A stretch of DNA of 64,000 nucleotides from Ichthyophis bannanicus (GCA_033557465.1 CM066033.1:903490808-903554807); one strand, 5' to 3'; counted from the first letter of the stretch, positions 1 to 12,055 are shown. Program-made: numbers and translations. The notes: generated by a model not told the origin, from the letters alone.

Positions 1-378
1 AACTTCCCGACTCCATTGATTCAAATGGAGGCTGCGTCAAGGCTTCTAGCACCAAGTTCAAATCCCAAGTGGGTACTATCTGCCATATGGGCGGCCTGAT
101 ATTCCTCGCTGCTCTCAGGAAGCGATGCACATTTGGATGCGATGATAAAATGACCCCCTGCACTCTCCCTCTATAGCACGCCAGGGCCGCAAGCTGCACT
201 TTTAGAGTACTGATCGCTAAACCCTTCTCTAGCCCCCCTTGCAGGAAAGCCAGGATAGCAGGTAAGGATGCCGAGAACGGTTTTATGACCCGCTCCGCAC
301 GCCATGCTTCAAAAATATGCCATACTTGAACATACGCTAGAGAAGTTGACCTTTTCTTAGATTTCAACATTGTAGCTA
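1..378 (-). pseudogene. DIRS tyrosine recombinase, N-terminal part
   Basis: The minus-strand translation from about 370 to the window edge gives a core-binding-like stretch beginning LKSKKRSTSLAYVQVW and containing an EAWRAER segment, then a segment with PPIWQIVPTWDLNLVLEAL, which DIRS recombinases carry ahead of the catalytic domain. It lies directly downstream of the RNase H part of the same element, the standard DIRS order. The catalytic R, H-x-x-R and Tyr boxes would lie off the window. In a live element this enzyme would integrate a circular DNA copy; this copy is in pieces. The family call rests on order and resemblance. Confidence 0.65.
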
Positions 379-1912
379 TCATGGCTGCCGAGTAGCCCTG
401 TCGTCGCAACAGTTCCCGTTCAAGAGCCAAGCCGTAAGCAAGAACCGATCCACCTGCGGCATTAACACAGGCCCCTGACACAACAGATTGGTCCGACTGG
501 GGAGTCTCCACGGTGGAGCCACTAGTAGCCGCACCAGATCTGCATACCAAGGTCTTCTGGGCCAATCCAGAGCAATGAGAATCACCTTCCCATCATGCTC
601 CGCTATCCTCCGGATGACTCGTCCGATCATTGGCCACAGCGGGAACACATAAGCAGCACCAAATGCACCGCTCTGAGTTCCAACCGATTGATTGGCCACC
701 TGCTCTCCTCTGCGGACCAGAACCCCTGCGTCACGTGCGCCTGACAATGAGCCCCCCAGCCGGAAAGGCTGGCATCCGTGGTGACCAACACCCAATCCGG
801 ATCTATCAGAAGCACCCCTGCCTGAACCTGTGTCTTTTGGGGAAACTGCTAGGTACATATGACCTAGATTGGCCACTGTTGGAAACAGAATACCGGGCTT
901 GATGGACCTTGGTCTGACCCAGTATGGCATATCTTATGTTCTTAAGATGCCGTGGATCCAACCACCACTGGAGGCTGCCAGCCACGACCCCCGGACACTC
1001 TAGCCCCCAGGACAGAGGATGATGCTGCGGCAACCATCTCGACAGCAACGCCCGCTCATATGGGCCCTGACCCACGGGACCAGGTCTAAGGCCGCTGCCA
1101 TGGAACCTAGCAGCTGCAAGTACCTCCAAGCCGTCGGATTTTTCAACCGAAAGAAGGCCCGCACCCGATTCAAAATCTTTTGCACTCTCATCGGGCAAAA
1201 ACACCGACCCTATCTCCGTATCGAACAACGCTCCGAGGTACGTAAGCCGCCTTACCGGTTGCAACTGACTCTTTGCCGGTTGATCACCCAACCAAGGTCC
1301 TCCAGAACCTGCACCACACGGGCCGTCGAGGAGACTGACTCCTTTAGGGATTCTGCCCGTATCAACCAATCGTCCAGATAGGGATGCACCTGAATTCCTT
1401 CCTTTCGCAATGCCGCCGCGACCACCACCATCACCTTTGTGAATGTTCGTGGCACCGTAGCAAGACCGAACGGTAAAGCTCGGAACTGAAAATGCCCCAT
1501 GGGAATGGCAAAACGCAAAAACCTTTGATGCTCCACCCTGATGGGGATGTGAAGATATGCTTCCATCAGATCTATAGACGAAAACACTTCCCCAGGCTTT
1601 ACCGCCCGAATCACTGATCTTAGGGTTTCCATACGAAAATATGGTACTCACAAACACCGACAGACCTGCTTGAGATCCAGAATTGGACAAAAAGACTCCT
1701 CTTTCTTGGGTACCACAAAGTAAATCGAGTATCGACCTAAGCCGTATTGGTCTGGGGGTACTGGCACGACCGCTTGGATCCACAATAACCGGTGAAGCGT
1801 GCCGCTTACCGCCTGCCTCTTTGCCTGAGGTCCACACGGAGGACATCACGAAAGACTCTGCCAGCGGAAGAGCGAATTCCAACACATAACCCTCGCGGAT
1901 GATGTCCAGCAC
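379..1912 (-). pseudogene. DIRS reverse transcriptase / RNase H, broken
   Basis: Fragments in different minus-strand frames add up to an RT-RNase H polyprotein. Around 1252-1632 are RT blocks: a FSSIDLMEAYLHIPI segment, RALPFGLATVPRTFTKVM, and the active-site block YLDDWLIRAES. At 627-815 is RNase H with TTDASLSGWGAHC and a downstream LELRAV. Around 379-660 follows the conserved C-terminal segment with LFPLWPMIGRVIRRIAEHD and a WPRRPWY motif. The blocks are in the right order but separated by frameshifts and stops, so no single protein is made. The YLDD box and the lack of integrase separate it from L1-type RT. Confidence 0.85.
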
Positions 1913-3296
1913 CTACCGGTCCGTAGTTATGGAGACCCAGACGGAGAGAAATCCCTGCAAACATCCGCCTACCGGAATCTCCGCCTGGACCTGCCGCACT
2001 TCATTGCGGCTTCTTAGAGGAGTTCTGCTGGGAATTAAATATCCCCTGCCGAACCCCCGAAAGGGCTGTCCCCTGGCCACAAACCAACCCCTCTGATAAG
2101 GAGTAAACAGAGGACCACGAAACCTCTGAAAATCTCTACCTTGACCTCTAAGTAGAACTCCAGGCCTCGTCGCCTTAGGTCGATCCTCTGGCAGTCGACC
2201 TCCCTTGGAGTCACCTAAATCCTTCACAATCTTTTCCAAAGCCTCCCCAAAGAGCAGCTTGCCTTTGTAAGGAAGCTTACTGTCGAGCCTTCGAAGACGC
2301 GTCCACCGCCCAACTCCTCAGCCAGAGAAACCACCTAGTGGCAATCACTGACGTTATGGACTTCGCTGAAATCCTAACCAAATCATAGAAGGCATCCGCC
2401 AAATAGGCCGACGCCGACTCCAGCTTAGCTCCTTCGGCCACCGAGCCCTCCTCCTTGTCAGGGCCCGGCTCCCCCTGAAGCCAGCGGATAGAAGCCCTTG
2501 AAACATATGCCCCGCAAATAGAGGCCTGCAGTGCGAGAGCATTTGAATCAAAGGCCTGCTTAAGAAGCGCTTCCAACTTGTGATCCTGAAGATCTTTGAG
2601 GGCCGCACCACCTTCCACCAGGATGGTCGTCTTCTTCGTCACCGCTGAGACCAACGCATCCACCTTAGGCATTCGTAACAACTCTTTCTCCTCTTGTGGC
2701 ACCGGGTAAAGACGCCCAATAGCTTGGCCACCCCTCAGGGTAGCCTCTGGGCATTCCCATTCTGACTCAATCATCTGCTTGGTCACTCTATGAACTGGGA
2801 AACAACGTTGCTCTGCTTTAAAACCCTGTAACAAGGGATCCTCAAGTGGTTCCTGCTGAACCGCTGGGGGAACAATATTCAGAGCCGCTAGGGAATGCGC
2901 AATAAGTGCCCCGAGCTCTTCTTTGTGAAATACCCGAAAAACATTTGGATCTTCACCTGGTACTATCTCACCTTCCTCCAGATCACCAGTCCAGACGTCC
3001 AAACCTGCCTCCGAGAGGATTTCCCCTTCCTCCCCTATTTGAGGCTCCGAGAGGAGCGGCACAAAGCCATCGGAACCTGCCTCTGCACCTTTGAGAGGTC
3101 CCTTCTCCTGGATCTGTCACCTTAATCTCCCCCGTTGAAGCTCCCAACATGCTGAGAGGAGCCGAACTGCTGTCAGACTGCTCCACCTTTAAACAATAAG
3201 CCTTATGCAAAGCAAGTATAAAATCCGCCGAAAATAATGACTGTACTCCCTCAGGAACCCTAGCAGGCTGTCCCTGAACTTGTACCTCCGCAGGGG
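1913..3296 (-). pseudogene. DIRS gag-like ORF, C-terminal part
   Basis: A 261-residue open stretch (2277-3062) precedes the RT on the minus strand. It contains a CRxHRVTKQMIESEW-like segment, a GGAALKDLQDHKLEALLKQ helix and a DAFYDLVRISAKSI segment, matching in position and general make-up the gag C-terminal domains of the other DIRS copies here. A short fragment at 1913-2239 links it to RT. Upstream the frame reads KAKKPSPAEVQ up to 3297, where the L1 breaks in; after 11204 the same frame resumes as AGKKKVKAKKP. No function is assigned beyond a structural or nucleic-acid-binding gag role inferred from position. Confidence 0.65.
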
Positions 3297-3312
3297 AAGG
3301 CTTCTTAGCTTT
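3297..3312. repeat. L1 target-site duplication, left copy
   Basis: The 16-mer AAGGCTTCTTAGCTTT is present here and again at 11189-11204. It brackets the L1 exactly: the left copy abuts the T tract that is the complement of the L1 poly(A) tail. Removing the L1 and one copy restores the DIRS gag frame. Confidence 0.95.
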
Positions 3313-3664
3313 TTTTTTTTTAAATTTGTAAATTTTTATTAAGTTTTTCATCAGACCATTTACACTCAGCAAAGTACATCCCATAACATTCCATAATAAC
3401 CAACAACCATAAGTTAAACTGTAATCTTTGCCTCCAAACTTACCCGCTGCCTATCCTTTTCCCTTACCTCTACCCCACAATCCTTTACCTCAATCCTTAA
3501 CTTCCCCCCCACCCTCCCTCCCTCTCCTATCCCTCCCTCTACCCCCCTCTCTTTCCTCTTACTACCATTCATACCCCTACCCCAATTCTAACCCCCACCC
3601 TATCCCCGCACCTCCCCTCCACCCTCCCACTTCTCGCCTAACCCTTCCTTCCACGAATTCTCTC

Positions 3665-6600
3665 TCAACCTTCTCCATACCCCCTCCCACCGTTTCTCCG
3701 TTTGCCCCCCCTGCCCCGTTTCTCCCCTGTAATTTTATACATAAGATAGATATCCGACATTCTTTTAGCATAACTGTCCATAGATGGCAGCAACATTCTG
3801 TTCCAATGCCGAGCTATTTCACATCTGGCCACCGTGACACTAAACCAAACAATGTTCCACTCTCCTTCCCACTGCCCATCCTTCTGCAGGAGACACATTT
3901 CAGGAGTCAGTTCTATTCTTGCTCCTACAATTTTGTATATATTCTCCCCAACTCTTCCCCAGTACCTCTGCACCACCGGGCATGACCACCACATATGTAT
4001 CCATGTACCCTCTTTTCCACACAGCCTCCAACACTCATTCGTCTTCAATACCCCCATTTTAAACAGTCTCTCCGGCGTAAGATACCACCTACTTAACACC
4101 TTGAACCTATTCTCTCGTAATGCCGTAGCAATAGTGAACTTAGCTATGCCCCATGCCACCTCATCCCACTCCTCTACCTCCCATTCCACCCCCAAATCCC
4201 TTTCCCATGCTTCCATATAGCTCAATTTCCCAGCTCCCCTCGCTATTAAACCTTTGTAAATTCTAGAAATCATGCCCTTTTACCCCAGGGACCCCAAGCA
4301 TGCCCCTTCAAACCATTCCACTTCTCCTCCCCTATCCTGCTCCCTTCCCCTTTTACGAATCAACGATCCCATTTGCGCGTACGCAAACCTGTCTGTTTCC
4401 AGCAGCTGATATAAATCACGAATGCCCTCAAACCTCCTTACCTCCTTCCCCACTAGTATCTGTGACACCTGACTTAACCCCTGCGCCTCCCATCTCTTCA
4501 AAATTCCTCTACTCGGTAATACTCCCCTTTCACAACAAGCCTGTAGGGACATAGTATGTGACCATTTCTTGTCTCCCACCATCCTCTGCCTACTCTGTTG
4601 CCATATGCTTAACGTATGCCCCACCATTGGGTTATCCCCCCTTCTCCCCCCACACTAACCGCTCTAACTCTCCGGGGGACAGATCTGCCATCTCCATCCT
4701 CACCCAGTGCTTTAACTGTTCCCTTAACCATGCATATACCGCTCGCAATTGTGCTGCTTTATAATACATAGCAAAATTAGGCACCCCCATCCCTCCCTCC
4801 ATCCCCTGCACTTGTAACGTTCACGCCGCCACCCTTGGCCTTTTACCCCCCTCAAATAAAACCCTCCACTTGCTTCTGTACCTTTCTTAATACTCCTTTC
4901 GGTATCACTATGGGCAGCACTTGGAAGTGGAATAAAAATTGGGGAAGCAGCATCATTTTAACAGTTGCCATCCGCCCAAACCAGGAATAGTACCCCCTGC
5001 TCCAACCCGTCAGCTGTGCCTCCAGTTGCCCTATAAGCTGTTTATAGTTTAATTCATATAATTCCTCCAGTGTCCTCCTCACCTGCACCACCAAGTACTT
5101 AATCAATCTCTTAGCCCACCGAAACGGGAATCGCTGCTGCAGTTCCCTCTGCTGTTCCTCTTCCCCCACCACATTTAATATTTCTGACTTCCCCCAGTTA
5201 ATTCGGAACCCTGCTATGCTCCCATACTTCTGAATCTCTTCCATTAGAGCTGGTAATGTAACCCCTGGCTGTGTAATTGTCAGCAAAATGTCATCTGCAA
5301 AGAGTGACATACGATACTCTAATGGGCTTACTCTCACCTCCCTTATCTCTGGGCTCCCCCTTATCCACGCTGTCAAAGGCTCCAAAGAGAGTGCAAAGAG
5401 CAGGGGCGACAACAGGCAGCCCTGCCTAGTTCCCCTCCCCAAAGAAAAGAAGCGCGAATACCCACCGTTGACTCTCACGCATGCTTTAGGACTTTTATAT
5501 AACACCCTTATCCACTGCACAAATTCTTCCCCAAACCCCATGGCCCCCAATACTGAGACGAGAAATTTCCATGACACTTGGTCAAATGCTTTTTCAGCAT
5601 CTAACGAGACCAGCAGTGCTGGTTCTCCAGCCCGCCTTGCTGCCCAAATCACATTAAGAACCTTTCTGATGTTATCCACCACTTGCCTCTTCGGAATAAA
5701 GTCTGATTGACCTTCATAAACTAGCTTCCCTAGTATTTTATTAAGCCTTGTCGCTAGAATCTTTGCCAACAATTTTGCATCATGATTTAACAACGAAATT
5801 GGTCTATAGGACGCACAGTCCTGCGGGTCTTTTCCCGCCTTGTGTATCAAAGAAATGCCTGCCCATCCCATCATGTCCGCCAATTCCTCCCCCTTTCTCG
5901 TTGCATTAAAAACAAATACCAGTGGCTGAAGCAACAAACTCCCAAATTTCTTATAAAAGCTCGCTGTCAAGCCGTCTAGGCCCGGGGCCTTCCCTAGCTT
6001 CATACCTTTAATCGCTTGGAGCACTTCCTTGCTCCAATCTCCCTATCAAGATCCTGCTGCTCCCCTTCTTTCAACCGTGGCAACCCCACTTTACCCAAAT
6101 ATTTCTTGATATCCCCTTCCACTCCATCAGCTCGGGCTGCATATAGCTTCTGGCAGAACGCTACAAATTCCTCTCTAATCTGATAATCCTCTCGCACCAC
6201 CACCCCCCCCCCCGCCCCCTCTGATCTGCAGTATTTGATTCCACTACTTTCTCTTTTTTAACTGCCGAGCCAGGTATTTCCCAGCTTTGTTACCCCCTTC
6301 AAAGAAGTTCTGCCTCAGTAACTGCAGGCTATGCTTTATCCGCCCCACCTCCAGAGCATTTAATTTAGCCCTCGTTTCCAAAACCACTCTCCTGAATTCC
6401 CCCCCCACACACATCTTTCTCTTCCAGTTCCATTAATCGACGCCTTAGAGTTAGCGCCTGCTCCTCCTGTTCCCTTTTTAAACGCGCTCCCCATTTTACT
6501 AGCACCCCCCTAACCACTGCCTTGAAAGCATCCCAGACCACTCCCTCTGCAAACTCTCCCGTCCCATCCCGTTCAAAATACTCTGGTATTAGCTGTTCCA

Positions 6601-7322
6601 CCTCACTCATTACCCTAGTGTCTTCCAGCAATCCCTCATTAAGCCTCCAGTACTGTCCCCCCTTGCTTTCCCCCCTCACCCGTACTACCACTGGTGCATG
6701 GTCCGACCATGTCATGGGCTCTATTTCCCCTCCCTTTATCCTGCCCGCTAATTCCTTCCCTACCCAGACCACATCTAACCTTGAATATGTACCATGCACC
6801 GCTGAGAAAAAAAGAGAACTGCCGCCTACCCGGATTCATCAACCTCCATGCAACTATCAAATCATTCTCATTCACAAACCTATGATATCTTTGCCCTCCG
6901 CCCCCCAAGGCATATTCAAATCTCCTCCGCAAATCAGTGCTCCATCTCCCATAACTGCCACTTGTTTACTTAACTCCTCCCAAAATTCCTTCTGGGAACC
7001 CGTGGGCGCATAAACATTCACCACACAAAACCATTCCTCCCCAACTCTCACTCGCAACAGGAATCTCCCCCCCCTTATCCCTCATTACCGACTGCACTTC
7101 AGTTTTATGTTCCCCTGTGATGAAAACCACCACCCCTCCTTTCTTCTTCTCCTGTGTGTTTGATGCAAAAATGCACTCTTTGTAACCCTTCGGGCGCAGT
7201 AACTCCTCGTGTTTTTTTGGTAAATGTGTCTCCTGCAACATTACGATCGCTGCCTTATGTCTTGTCAATTCTTTATACAATTTCTGCCTCTTCCAAGGTG
7301 AATTCAACCCCTTCACATTCAT
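3665..7322 (-). pseudogene. L1 ORF2: endonuclease-reverse transcriptase, frameshifted
   Basis: From the right, the endonuclease begins near 7322 with NVKGLNSPWKR and the catalytic-type MLQETHL, then WRLMNPG and SDHAPVVV near 6700. The RT (4852-6024) has KAPGLDGLTASFYKKF, LLNHDAKLLAKILATRL, the QSDFIPKRQ block, SLDAEKAFDQVSW, GTRQGCLLSPLLFALSLEPL and the active site SLFADDILL. The C-terminal part (3665-4627) has a knuckle-like CWRLCGKEGTWIHMWWSC. In a living L1 this protein nicks the target and copies the RNA in place. Here it is split over at least five frames (breaks near 4630, 6025, 6365 and 6900), so it is a pseudogene. Family assignment is firm; exact start is not. Confidence 0.93.
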
Positions 7323-7689
7323 CGTTACAATTTTCAGAGTTTCCTCCACCCTCACTCCCCCTTTTCCTCCTGCTCTCATTCCAACCCTCCCTCCCCCTTC
7401 TCCCCCCACCCTCTCCCCTCTCGTCTCCCTACCCCCTCTGCCCTTCTCCCCTCCCTTCCCCTCCTGCACCTCCCCTCTTCTGTCACCCCCCTCCCCTCAC
7501 CCCCTCCTCCCCTCCCCCCTTATCCTTCTTCTCCGATCCAGAGTTTTGACTTCCATAACAGTGACCTAGGATCGGCCCACCACCTAGTCCTACCCCTTTT
7601 CCCCCTCCTCCCTCTACCTATTCAGCTTCATTTACCCCAATCCCCCCCTCTTTACTTCATTACTCAATACTATCTCCCGCAACCTGACC

Positions 7690-9180
7690 CACAGTGTGTG
7701 ATAAGGAAGCTTATCATAGCTCAGGAAGGAGCTATAGAAAAGGTGAAGTGACTCTGAACAAGCAACCTGTCAGTTCTGGTAGAAATAAGAAAACAGAATT
7801 TTGCCATAAAAGACTACCAGTCCCAGAATGCACCAGGTTTCCAACAGCCATTAGAGGAGCTGAAGTGGGGAAACGTGTGTTCAATCAGGAGGGCTATGAG
7901 GTAATCCCTAAGCACTCATCTCAAAGGGCAGGGCCTGATACAGCACAGCTGCGCTGTGTTAGGGAGGAGCACTCATCTAAGCAGAATAAGAGTAGAGTTT
8001 ATTCTACAGATGACCATCTTCATGATCACCTTGGATATCCAGAGAATTATCCTCAGTTTCATCTGAAGGATCATCAGAAGCAGAAGCCAAACCGGACGGA
8101 CAGAGAGGGAAAGAGACCCTCTGGAAGAAAGAGGAGAAAAGCCTTTGAGAGGTCTAGAAGAGTCCAAAGCAGTACGTATACTGGGAGGCATTTCAAGGGC
8201 CAGCATACACCATTGGACTGGGGAAAGCCAGAGGAATGGTGCTGCAGAGCTAGGAATCACCAGACGCTACCTGTGAGGGAGACGGCTGCACGTGGAAGGG
8301 ACCCTAAGACCTATGCCAGAAGGTATGTGAAGAGAGATCCAGTGTCCAGGGATCTGGATTAGAAGGCTGGACATAAGAACTGGACTACATACTGGCCAGG
8401 TTATATAGAGAGGAACTCTAACAGCAATGGAAGCTCAGGTATGAACACTGATCTATGCCCTAGCTATAACCTTGAAAGACAGCAGGGAAACAAGTATTCT
8501 CCTGAAAATGCTCCATTGAGAGATTCATCTGTACCAATCCATGATATTGAACCTATGCTTGTTGAAGATGGGGAAATGATTGCAGATGAAGAATGTATTT
8601 ATATGGATTGTTCTCTATCTAAACTCCGTTGGTAACTTTCTGTTAAAAAGTACAGCAACCATCACAAAGAAATACAAATTTGTTCTTTAATCTACTCAGA
8701 AAAGCTCCTGAAGCAGGATTTGACCCACACAGTAGAAAGCAAGCCAGCTAAGGGGTTTCAGCTGGATAACTGCTAGCAATTAAGCCTTACCTAATTGCTT
8801 ATGAGCTAGGAGAGAATCACTTCTGTATCTATGTGGGAAGTAATCAGAAGTTAACCTGAAAAGAACAGTTTGTTTCTTGCTTTGTGAATTTTCATTTGTT
8901 GTTTTCCTGATTTTGACTTTGTTTCTCCAAGTTAACACTGAAAGCAAGTAACCTAATTTATGTGCTACCAAGCATATCTGTGTTGGGAGAAATAACCCCA
9001 TAAATAAATATCTTATTGGCTTTACCCAAGAGCACAACTAAATTATTGTCAGCAGCTGTGTCTGGTGTGAATGAACTACATTGCCCACAATACCTTGCAA
9101 ATCATATAGATATATGCACTTGCCAAGACTGTGAAGATTCACACCCAGGCAGCTGTCTGACAAGTGATATACATCTGTTT
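7690..9180. mobile_element. Unclassified ~1.5-kb insertion within the L1
   Basis: Between the L1 endonuclease start and the ORF1 stop lie about 1.8 kb, far more than a normal L1 intergenic spacer. Composition changes sharply near 7690, from C-rich L1 sequence to balanced, purine-leaning sequence, and returns near 9180. The plus strand holds a 222-residue frame (7694-8362) rich in Lys, Arg and His, and a 64-residue frame (8441-8635); neither resembles a protein I know. I saw no clear terminal inverted repeats or target duplication. A solo LTR or non-autonomous element is possible but not shown. Confidence 0.45.
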
Positions 9181-9204
9181 CAAGTCTGAACATCATCTGC
9201 TGCT

Positions 9205-10268
9205 TCAGCCGGCGTCTTCCTCACTCTCCTTTCCTCTCTGCCGCTCCTTGACCAATCTCGCCAATCTCCGACCTCCTTCTGCTGCTCTGTGCCATCTCAA
9301 GCTCTCTGCCCTACTTCTATTGGCGGTACTGTCCATCTGGTTCGCTGGACTTCTGGCCTCCTCCAGTAAGTCTGCCGCTCCCAACTCCCTCAACGCTTTC
9401 CAGGCGTCTGCACTTGTCTTTACTTTCCTCGATCATCCTCGTACTGTGATCAGCAATCCAAATGGGTACAGCCACTTGTACCGCATGTCGGCCCTCCTCA
9501 GGTAAGCTGTGACCTCCTTTATCTCTCGTCTATGCTGCAGCGTCCCCTGGGACAAGTCCTGAAACAGTTCCAGTTTGTTTCCTTCCCACTGGTTGTATTT
9601 TAGCTTTCTCGCTGCTCCCAGTATGCATTCTTTCAGTTTATAGGAAGCCAGGCAGACCACAATGTCTCTCGGACGGTTGTCCCTTATAGGCTCCAACCCT
9701 CTGTGTGCCCTTTCTATTTGTCTCATCATTCTCTTCAGTATATCCTGCCTCCTTTAGGATTAATCCAAATATTTTTTGTACCACCTCTTCGCTGTTCCAA
9801 TATTTGGGAACCTCTGGGACTCCCCGCACTCTAATGTTGCACCTTCGAGTGGTCCACTAAGTCTTCCGTTTTTATCTTCAACTCCTCTTGCGCTTCCCTC
9901 AACTCCTCCCATCCTTTCTGAATTTGCTCCATTGCTATCCCTTGTTGCTCCAGCTGGTTCTCTGCCTCCTCTACACGCTCTCCCAGTTCTGTGATGTCTT
10001 GCTTGACTGTTTGCAAAGCCTCTTTTAACTCGTTTTCAACTCCTCCAATTTCTTCCTTTAAATCCTCCTTCAGTTCCATCAGCCACTGCTTTATTTTTTC
10101 GGTCACCCCCAAACACTCCTCTCCTTCTGTCTCTTCCTCGCGCCCCGGCAAGATATCTCCCGTCCTGCCCGTCTTCTCGCCCTCCTTTCCTCCTTTTGAC
10201 GGCGCATACGGGGAACGGAACTCCGCCAGTTTCTTCTTTACTGCCCCTTCTCTCTTTGCCTTCTCCAT
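9205..10268 (-). pseudogene. L1 ORF1: coiled-coil RNA-binding protein, frameshifted
   Basis: The N-terminal fragment (9831-10268) is charged and heptad-like (KEDLKEEIGGVENELKEAL, then ENQLEQQGIAMEQIQKGWEE), as in the trimerising coiled coil of L1 ORF1p. The middle fragments carry VRGVPEVPKYWNSEEVVQKI and RDNRPRDIVVCLASYKLKE, matching the RNA-recognition core, then a KWLYPFGLLITVRG segment; a last fragment to 9205 is the C-terminal tail. At least three frameshifts separate them. In active L1s this protein coats the element RNA. The gene precedes ORF2 on the same strand, as expected. Confidence 0.85.
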
Positions 10269-11188
10269 ATCTTAGTTTAGTTATATCCCTCTGCCGGTTG
10301 CAACTTCAGGCCGTGTATGCCACCTCATCTTCTGCCCTATGATAGGGAGCTGCTAGTCCTCCTTTGTGCTTCTGCTCTTGTGCCTTTTCTCTGTTTTGCT
10401 GGGCCTCTCTCCACATGGCCTATCGTTTGGCTTTCAGGACTGCCGAGCTCCACCACTCTTTCAGTGCTCCTTCAGCCCTGGCTCCCTTGTGGGCGTCCCA
10501 ACGATCTCTCTCCCCTCCTTCTCCACCTAGAACAGGCTTAGCTGGACAGCTCTGCTCTTAGCCGTACCCTCTGCTCTCCAGTTCCTCTGCAACTTCCTTT
10601 CAGGCCTAGTGTCCCCTCCTCCTCCAGCAGCACACTCCGGACTTCACCTACCATCTGCTCAGCTGCTCTTCCCAGGCTCTGTTGACGTTCTGCCTCAAGC
10701 TCCCCTTCAATTTGCACCTCCTCCTCACACAGCCTCTCCTGCTCACCACGCTGTGCCTCTGGCGCATGTGCAGCTCTCCCTCCTTGCTGCCAGGTCTCAC
10801 CAGCCTTCTCCGCTCTCCCCGGACAGCTCACTCTGCGATCTGATATCCTCACTTCCAGGTACTGGCTCTTCCTGCCTTTTCCCTGGCTCTGCTCGCTGCG
10901 GCACTCACGACACCGCCGCTTTTCACCCGGGGCCTTCTTGTCCCCAGCTCTCCTCCACCACACGGCTTAGCGTACCGCCGCTTCTCTCCACCGCTCCTGT
11001 TCATGTCGGGGAAGCTCTTTGCCCGATTGCACGTTCGCTTTACTAAGGGGGCTTAATCCACCAATGCCCCCTGATTTTGCGGCTTCTTTACCACATTTGC
11101 TTCGTTTTTTTGCACTTTTGGCAGGTTAAGGCGGTGGAGCTCCTCTAGCCCGCCACCATCCGACCCAGTGATGTCACCGGAAGTCTTC
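10269..11188 (-). promoter_or_regulatory. L1 5' leader (presumed internal promoter region)
   Basis: This GC-rich, pyrimidine-leaning stretch on the plus strand precedes ORF1 and ends exactly at the right target duplication, so it is the 5' untranslated region of the L1. In L1 elements this region carries the internal promoter; I see no specific binding sites I can name. Open frames here are long only because of base composition and are not treated as genes. Confidence 0.7.
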
Positions 11189-11204
11189 AAGGCTTCTTAG
11201 CTTT
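11189..11204. repeat. L1 target-site duplication, right copy
   Basis: Second exact copy of the 16-mer AAGGCTTCTTAGCTTT; DIRS gag sequence continues to its right. Confidence 0.95.
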
Positions 11205-12055
11205 AACCTTTTTCTTTCCTGCCTTGCTTTGAGGCGCGGGAGAAACGGCTGCCCCCGCTAAAATGGCTGCCGTTCCCGCCTTAATCTCCTTGGCTCTGAG
11301 GCCTGTCCACGAGCTCCCCCAAAGGTAAAATGAGCTCCATGAAGCCTTCAAATAGCCTCTCTAAACTACAGATGCCCTGTACACTCAACCGCAAAAACCC
11401 AGTCCCGACAGCCCACGGTGATTTCCACACTGCTGCCGCAGGCTGCTGACGCCGGTAACACGCGCTTATGCCTTTGCAACCACCAAAAATCCAAAACGCG
11501 GTTTCTCTGCTGCACACTTACCTTCGCGCCTTTAGAACTCCTACTTGCTACAGTGTGCTGAATCGGCAGCTCTCCCGTCTCCCGCTGCTAGCAGGACACG
11601 GAGGATAAGTTACCGAGGCAGAGGGGTGGATTCTGGGGCCCCCAGCTTCTCCCTCACTTATCAAACGCAACAGTTCCTCAGACTTTGAGCAGGCTCTGCT
11701 CCGATCGCTGACTGCTACAACCTCAGACAGACGAGGACCGTTTCCCTCACTTTTTTTTTTTTAATTTTTAACTTTAACTGTAATGCCTCAACTGTGCTGA
11801 AGAAATTGCCCTGCTAGAGCAACCCAGCAAACAGTATTTTCTGCCATCAACTCAGCCTTGCTGGCCTATTCCTCCTCTCTGTCTCACTAGGGAGCCTGTC
11901 AGCCAAACGTCCTGTTCAGCTGCTGAGGACTGAAAGACTGACTTACTGTCACCAGGGGGAGCCGGATGGCCTGTCAGCAAGAACTTTCAGATTTCAGTCC
12001 TCAGCTGCTGGAGGAGGTTGACAACCCTACTGTTCCTGGACTGGCCCGGAGAGAC
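11205..12055 (-). mobile_element. 5' part and terminal repeat of the L1-interrupted DIRS
   Basis: The first few hundred bases continue the gag frame interrupted by the L1; the rest is leader and terminal repeat. Near the end an inverted repeat with 19 of 20 bases paired lies at 11917-11936 (CAGCTGCTGAGGACTGAAAG) and 11991-12010, able to fold into a hairpin. The terminal motif CTGGACTGG follows at about 12038, as in the other DIRS right ends in this window. Exact end uncertain. Confidence 0.6.

Larger units (their letters stand above)
3313..11188 (-). mobile_element. Full-length but decayed L1-type LINE inserted in DIRS gag
   Basis: The element lies on the minus strand: poly(A) complement at 3311-3322, a C-rich 3' region, ORF2 (3665-7322), an intergenic segment holding an extra insertion, ORF1 (9205-10268), and a GC-rich 5' leader to 11188. 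A 16-bp target duplication flanks it. Two ORFs, an apurinic-type endonuclease, an RT, a coiled-coil ORF1 and a C-terminal Cys/His knuckle together indicate the L1/Tx1 group. Frameshifts in both ORFs make it inactive. At 7.9 kb it is longer than a usual L1, explained by the insertion near 7690-9180. Confidence 0.93.
1..12055 (-). mobile_element. DIRS retrotransposon, old copy split by an L1 (runs off window start)
   Basis: On the minus strand this element reads, from right to left, terminal repeat, gag-like region, reverse transcriptase, RNase H, and the start of a tyrosine recombinase cut off by the window edge. The RT has the DIRS-type active site YLDDWL, and no protease or integrase is seen, which fits DIRS rather than Gypsy. 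An L1 occupies 3313-11188; with it removed, the gag frame continues across the join. The right end near 12055 has the usual pattern of this window's DIRS ends: a tract with CAGCTGCTGGAGG followed by a CTGGACTGG motif. Many stops and frameshifts show it is dead. The right boundary is approximate because the left partner is outside the window. Confidence 0.85.

Noticed and set aside
3428..3985. 185-residue proline-rich plus-strand frame
   Set aside because: It is the complement of the L1 3' region, whose C-rich plus strand yields open frames by composition.
10317..11046. Plus-strand frames in the GC-rich region
   Set aside because: They lie opposite the L1 5' leader and resemble nothing; composition artefact.
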